From: Dipteronia dyeriana
Taxonomy: Eukaryota > Streptophyta > Magnoliopsida > Sapindales > Sapindaceae
Reading direction: 5' to 3'
Length of the DNA: 64,000 nucleotides
Assembly (NCBI GenBank): GCA_032871835.1
Contig: CM065296.1
Span: forward strand, 1,312,001-1,376,000
Of this stretch, positions 62,601 through 64,000 are shown piece by piece (positions within the stretch are counted from its first letter, which is position 1; every line of letters begins with the position of its first letter). The notes beneath the pieces are model-generated. The model did no database searches. It saw nothing but the letters and a program-made list of their open reading frames with translations, and was not told where the DNA came from. Both the position numbers and the translations under genes were made by a program.

Positions 62601-64000
62601 AAAAAGAAAAGAGAAAGATGACCTTTGATGCAGATGAAGAAGAGCAACCAAGTGAATATGGTGTTTCTTCCTTAAAAAGTTGGGTCCCTGTTGGTGATGG
62701 GGATCTGTATCCAATATAGCTTGTGGATGGAGATGCCCATGGAGGGCGTGTTTGCATAAATGATTTGGCCACATCCACGGGAGAACCTGCTTCACCTTCA
62801 GTAAACTATATGAAAGAAAATATGAATTCCGCAAAGTCATTAGTATGAAACAAATAATTTATTGAATTATTTTTTCAACAATCTCAACAAACTAGCAAGC
62901 TAATATAAACTGATATTTATTAATCTAGGGACAGAATGAAGGTGGTTTACAACAACCATAAGTTCTACCATTGAGATATTACAAAAATTAGTTACTAACA
63001 TCTAGCAACATAGCAGTGTTCAAGGTACAGGGTCCAAGGTCCAATGTTGACTTTGAATTTGATCCCGACTTCTTCTTCTCTAACCATTTTTTTGCCTCTG
63101 TAACAGCTGCACTGCAGAACTCAGGCATGTTGGAATCTGAAATATAATTATTGCAGCGGTCAATATCCTTATTCAGAGTTCAATTTCTAAATATTAAATG
63201 TATTCAAAAGGTTTCTAAGAAATCAATACCACTGTCAATTATTCCGCTAGGTAGTTCACTTAAACTTTTATTCTCTGCATCCCCAATCATGTGGCTATCT
63301 ATAACTCTTGATTTAATAATCCTTATCAGTCTATCACACTCTTCCCTGGTCAAACACAAGCACCCATTCCAAACTTAAGAGTCAAAACATTTATAAAAGA
63401 TATAATTATATAATACGGGAAACAGTCCAAAGAAACTTTAGAAGAGATCAGCTCATATAAGTCCAAAATAATTAATTATTGTATCCAACCGGAAACATAT
63501 ATTAGAACGGTTTTTGAACTTGAACTCAATTAAAAAGGTAAGCACCTAGCAAACCAATGACAAAAGAAAAGATCAACGGAAGCAACAATCAAGTAAAATC
63601 CAAAAGTATGATACAAAGAACCTAACATCCAATTACCTCGAGAAGATCTCCTGCATGAGAAGCTGTTCTATCATACACTTGTTTTCACTCTTCTCCACCA
63701 TGGGCTGATATTCACGCCTGATGTGCATGATAGTTTCTGCTGTTCCATTCTAACATAACCAAATATATAAATGTTACACGTCTGGACTCTGGAATACAAG
63801 AGCAGACCAAAATGGTACTACTGCATAAGCCTTGACGCCATTAATGACCGCAAAAAGTGAACCAGCCAACTAAACTACAGTTATTGAAAGACATCCAACA
63901 TGAAGGAACATCACATTGATCCAACTTACATCCACAATACGATAAGCCAGTTTCACATCAGGAAAAACAAACAAAGACAAGGAATAAATCTCAGATGACA
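59672..64000 (-). CDS. KAKU4: KAKU4-like nuclear pore/envelope protein, 3' part
   Basis: KAKU4 is a plant protein at the inner nuclear envelope and pore that helps set nuclear shape. Readable exons: 63930 to beyond 64000 (tentative), 63637-63749, 63240-63345, 63000-63136, 62623-62805, 62110-62380, 61864-61943, 61589-61627, 61255-61352, 60803-60891, 60091-60187, 59672-60002; their phases join. Family marks in order: [20 protein letters not shown], an IKSRVIDS segment, [66 protein letters not shown], and a basic C-terminus [13 protein letters not shown]. No FG repeats are seen, which argues against the related NUP1/NUP136. The N-terminal part is outside the window. The boundary of exon 61589-61627 is the least certain. 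Confidence 0.78.

Overview
The window is nuclear DNA of a flowering plant, almost certainly a eudicot. It is AT-rich and has intron-split genes with GT-AG junctions, plus a dense load of plant-type transposons (hAT, Mutator-like/MULE, LTR, LINE and SINE-like).

Three host genes are readable, all on the minus strand. (1) A plasma-membrane P3A H+-ATPase at 28615-34814: 16 coding exons joining to 954 residues with every P-type signature intact. (2) CSN5, the JAMM metalloprotease subunit of the COP9 signalosome, at 55838-58717: 6 exons, 369 residues. (3) The 3' part of a KAKU4-like nuclear-pore/nuclear-envelope protein at 59672-64000; its 5' end lies beyond the window. CSN5 and the KAKU4-like gene are head-to-tail and about 1 kb apart. 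These genes are unrelated housekeeping functions and nothing suggests they act together.

Regions, left to right. 1-3255 is a decayed duplicate of exons 2-3 and part of intron 1 of the H+-ATPase. A non-autonomous hAT element (8-bp target duplication) and a 1.9-kb TRIM-like LTR element (4-bp target duplication) have split it. 3280-4070 holds a fragment of a growth-regulating-factor (GRF) gene arranged as a near-perfect inverted repeat. 4869-5844 and 41860-45129 are two related MULE-like elements. 5935-6640 is a further MULE-like end. 9780-17245 is a non-autonomous LTR element whose interior contains about eight 110-bp tandem repeats. 17250-22600 is a broken Mutator transposase locus with an antisense DUF1985 remnant, flanked by arrays of a short GCTCGAT-type motif. 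22614-23513 is a MULE-derived MITE. 23523-28614 is mostly non-coding, with MITE/hAT-like segments. 35470-36230 is a LINE RNase H remnant. 37260-41114 is a cluster of related inverted-repeat elements in both orientations. 41860-55470 is further transposon debris, including a clean hAT element at 51457-52251.

Most short open reading frames in the repeat-rich parts are chance or remnants. All exon boundaries come from reading splice signals and reading-frame continuity by eye; no alignment or transcript data were used.
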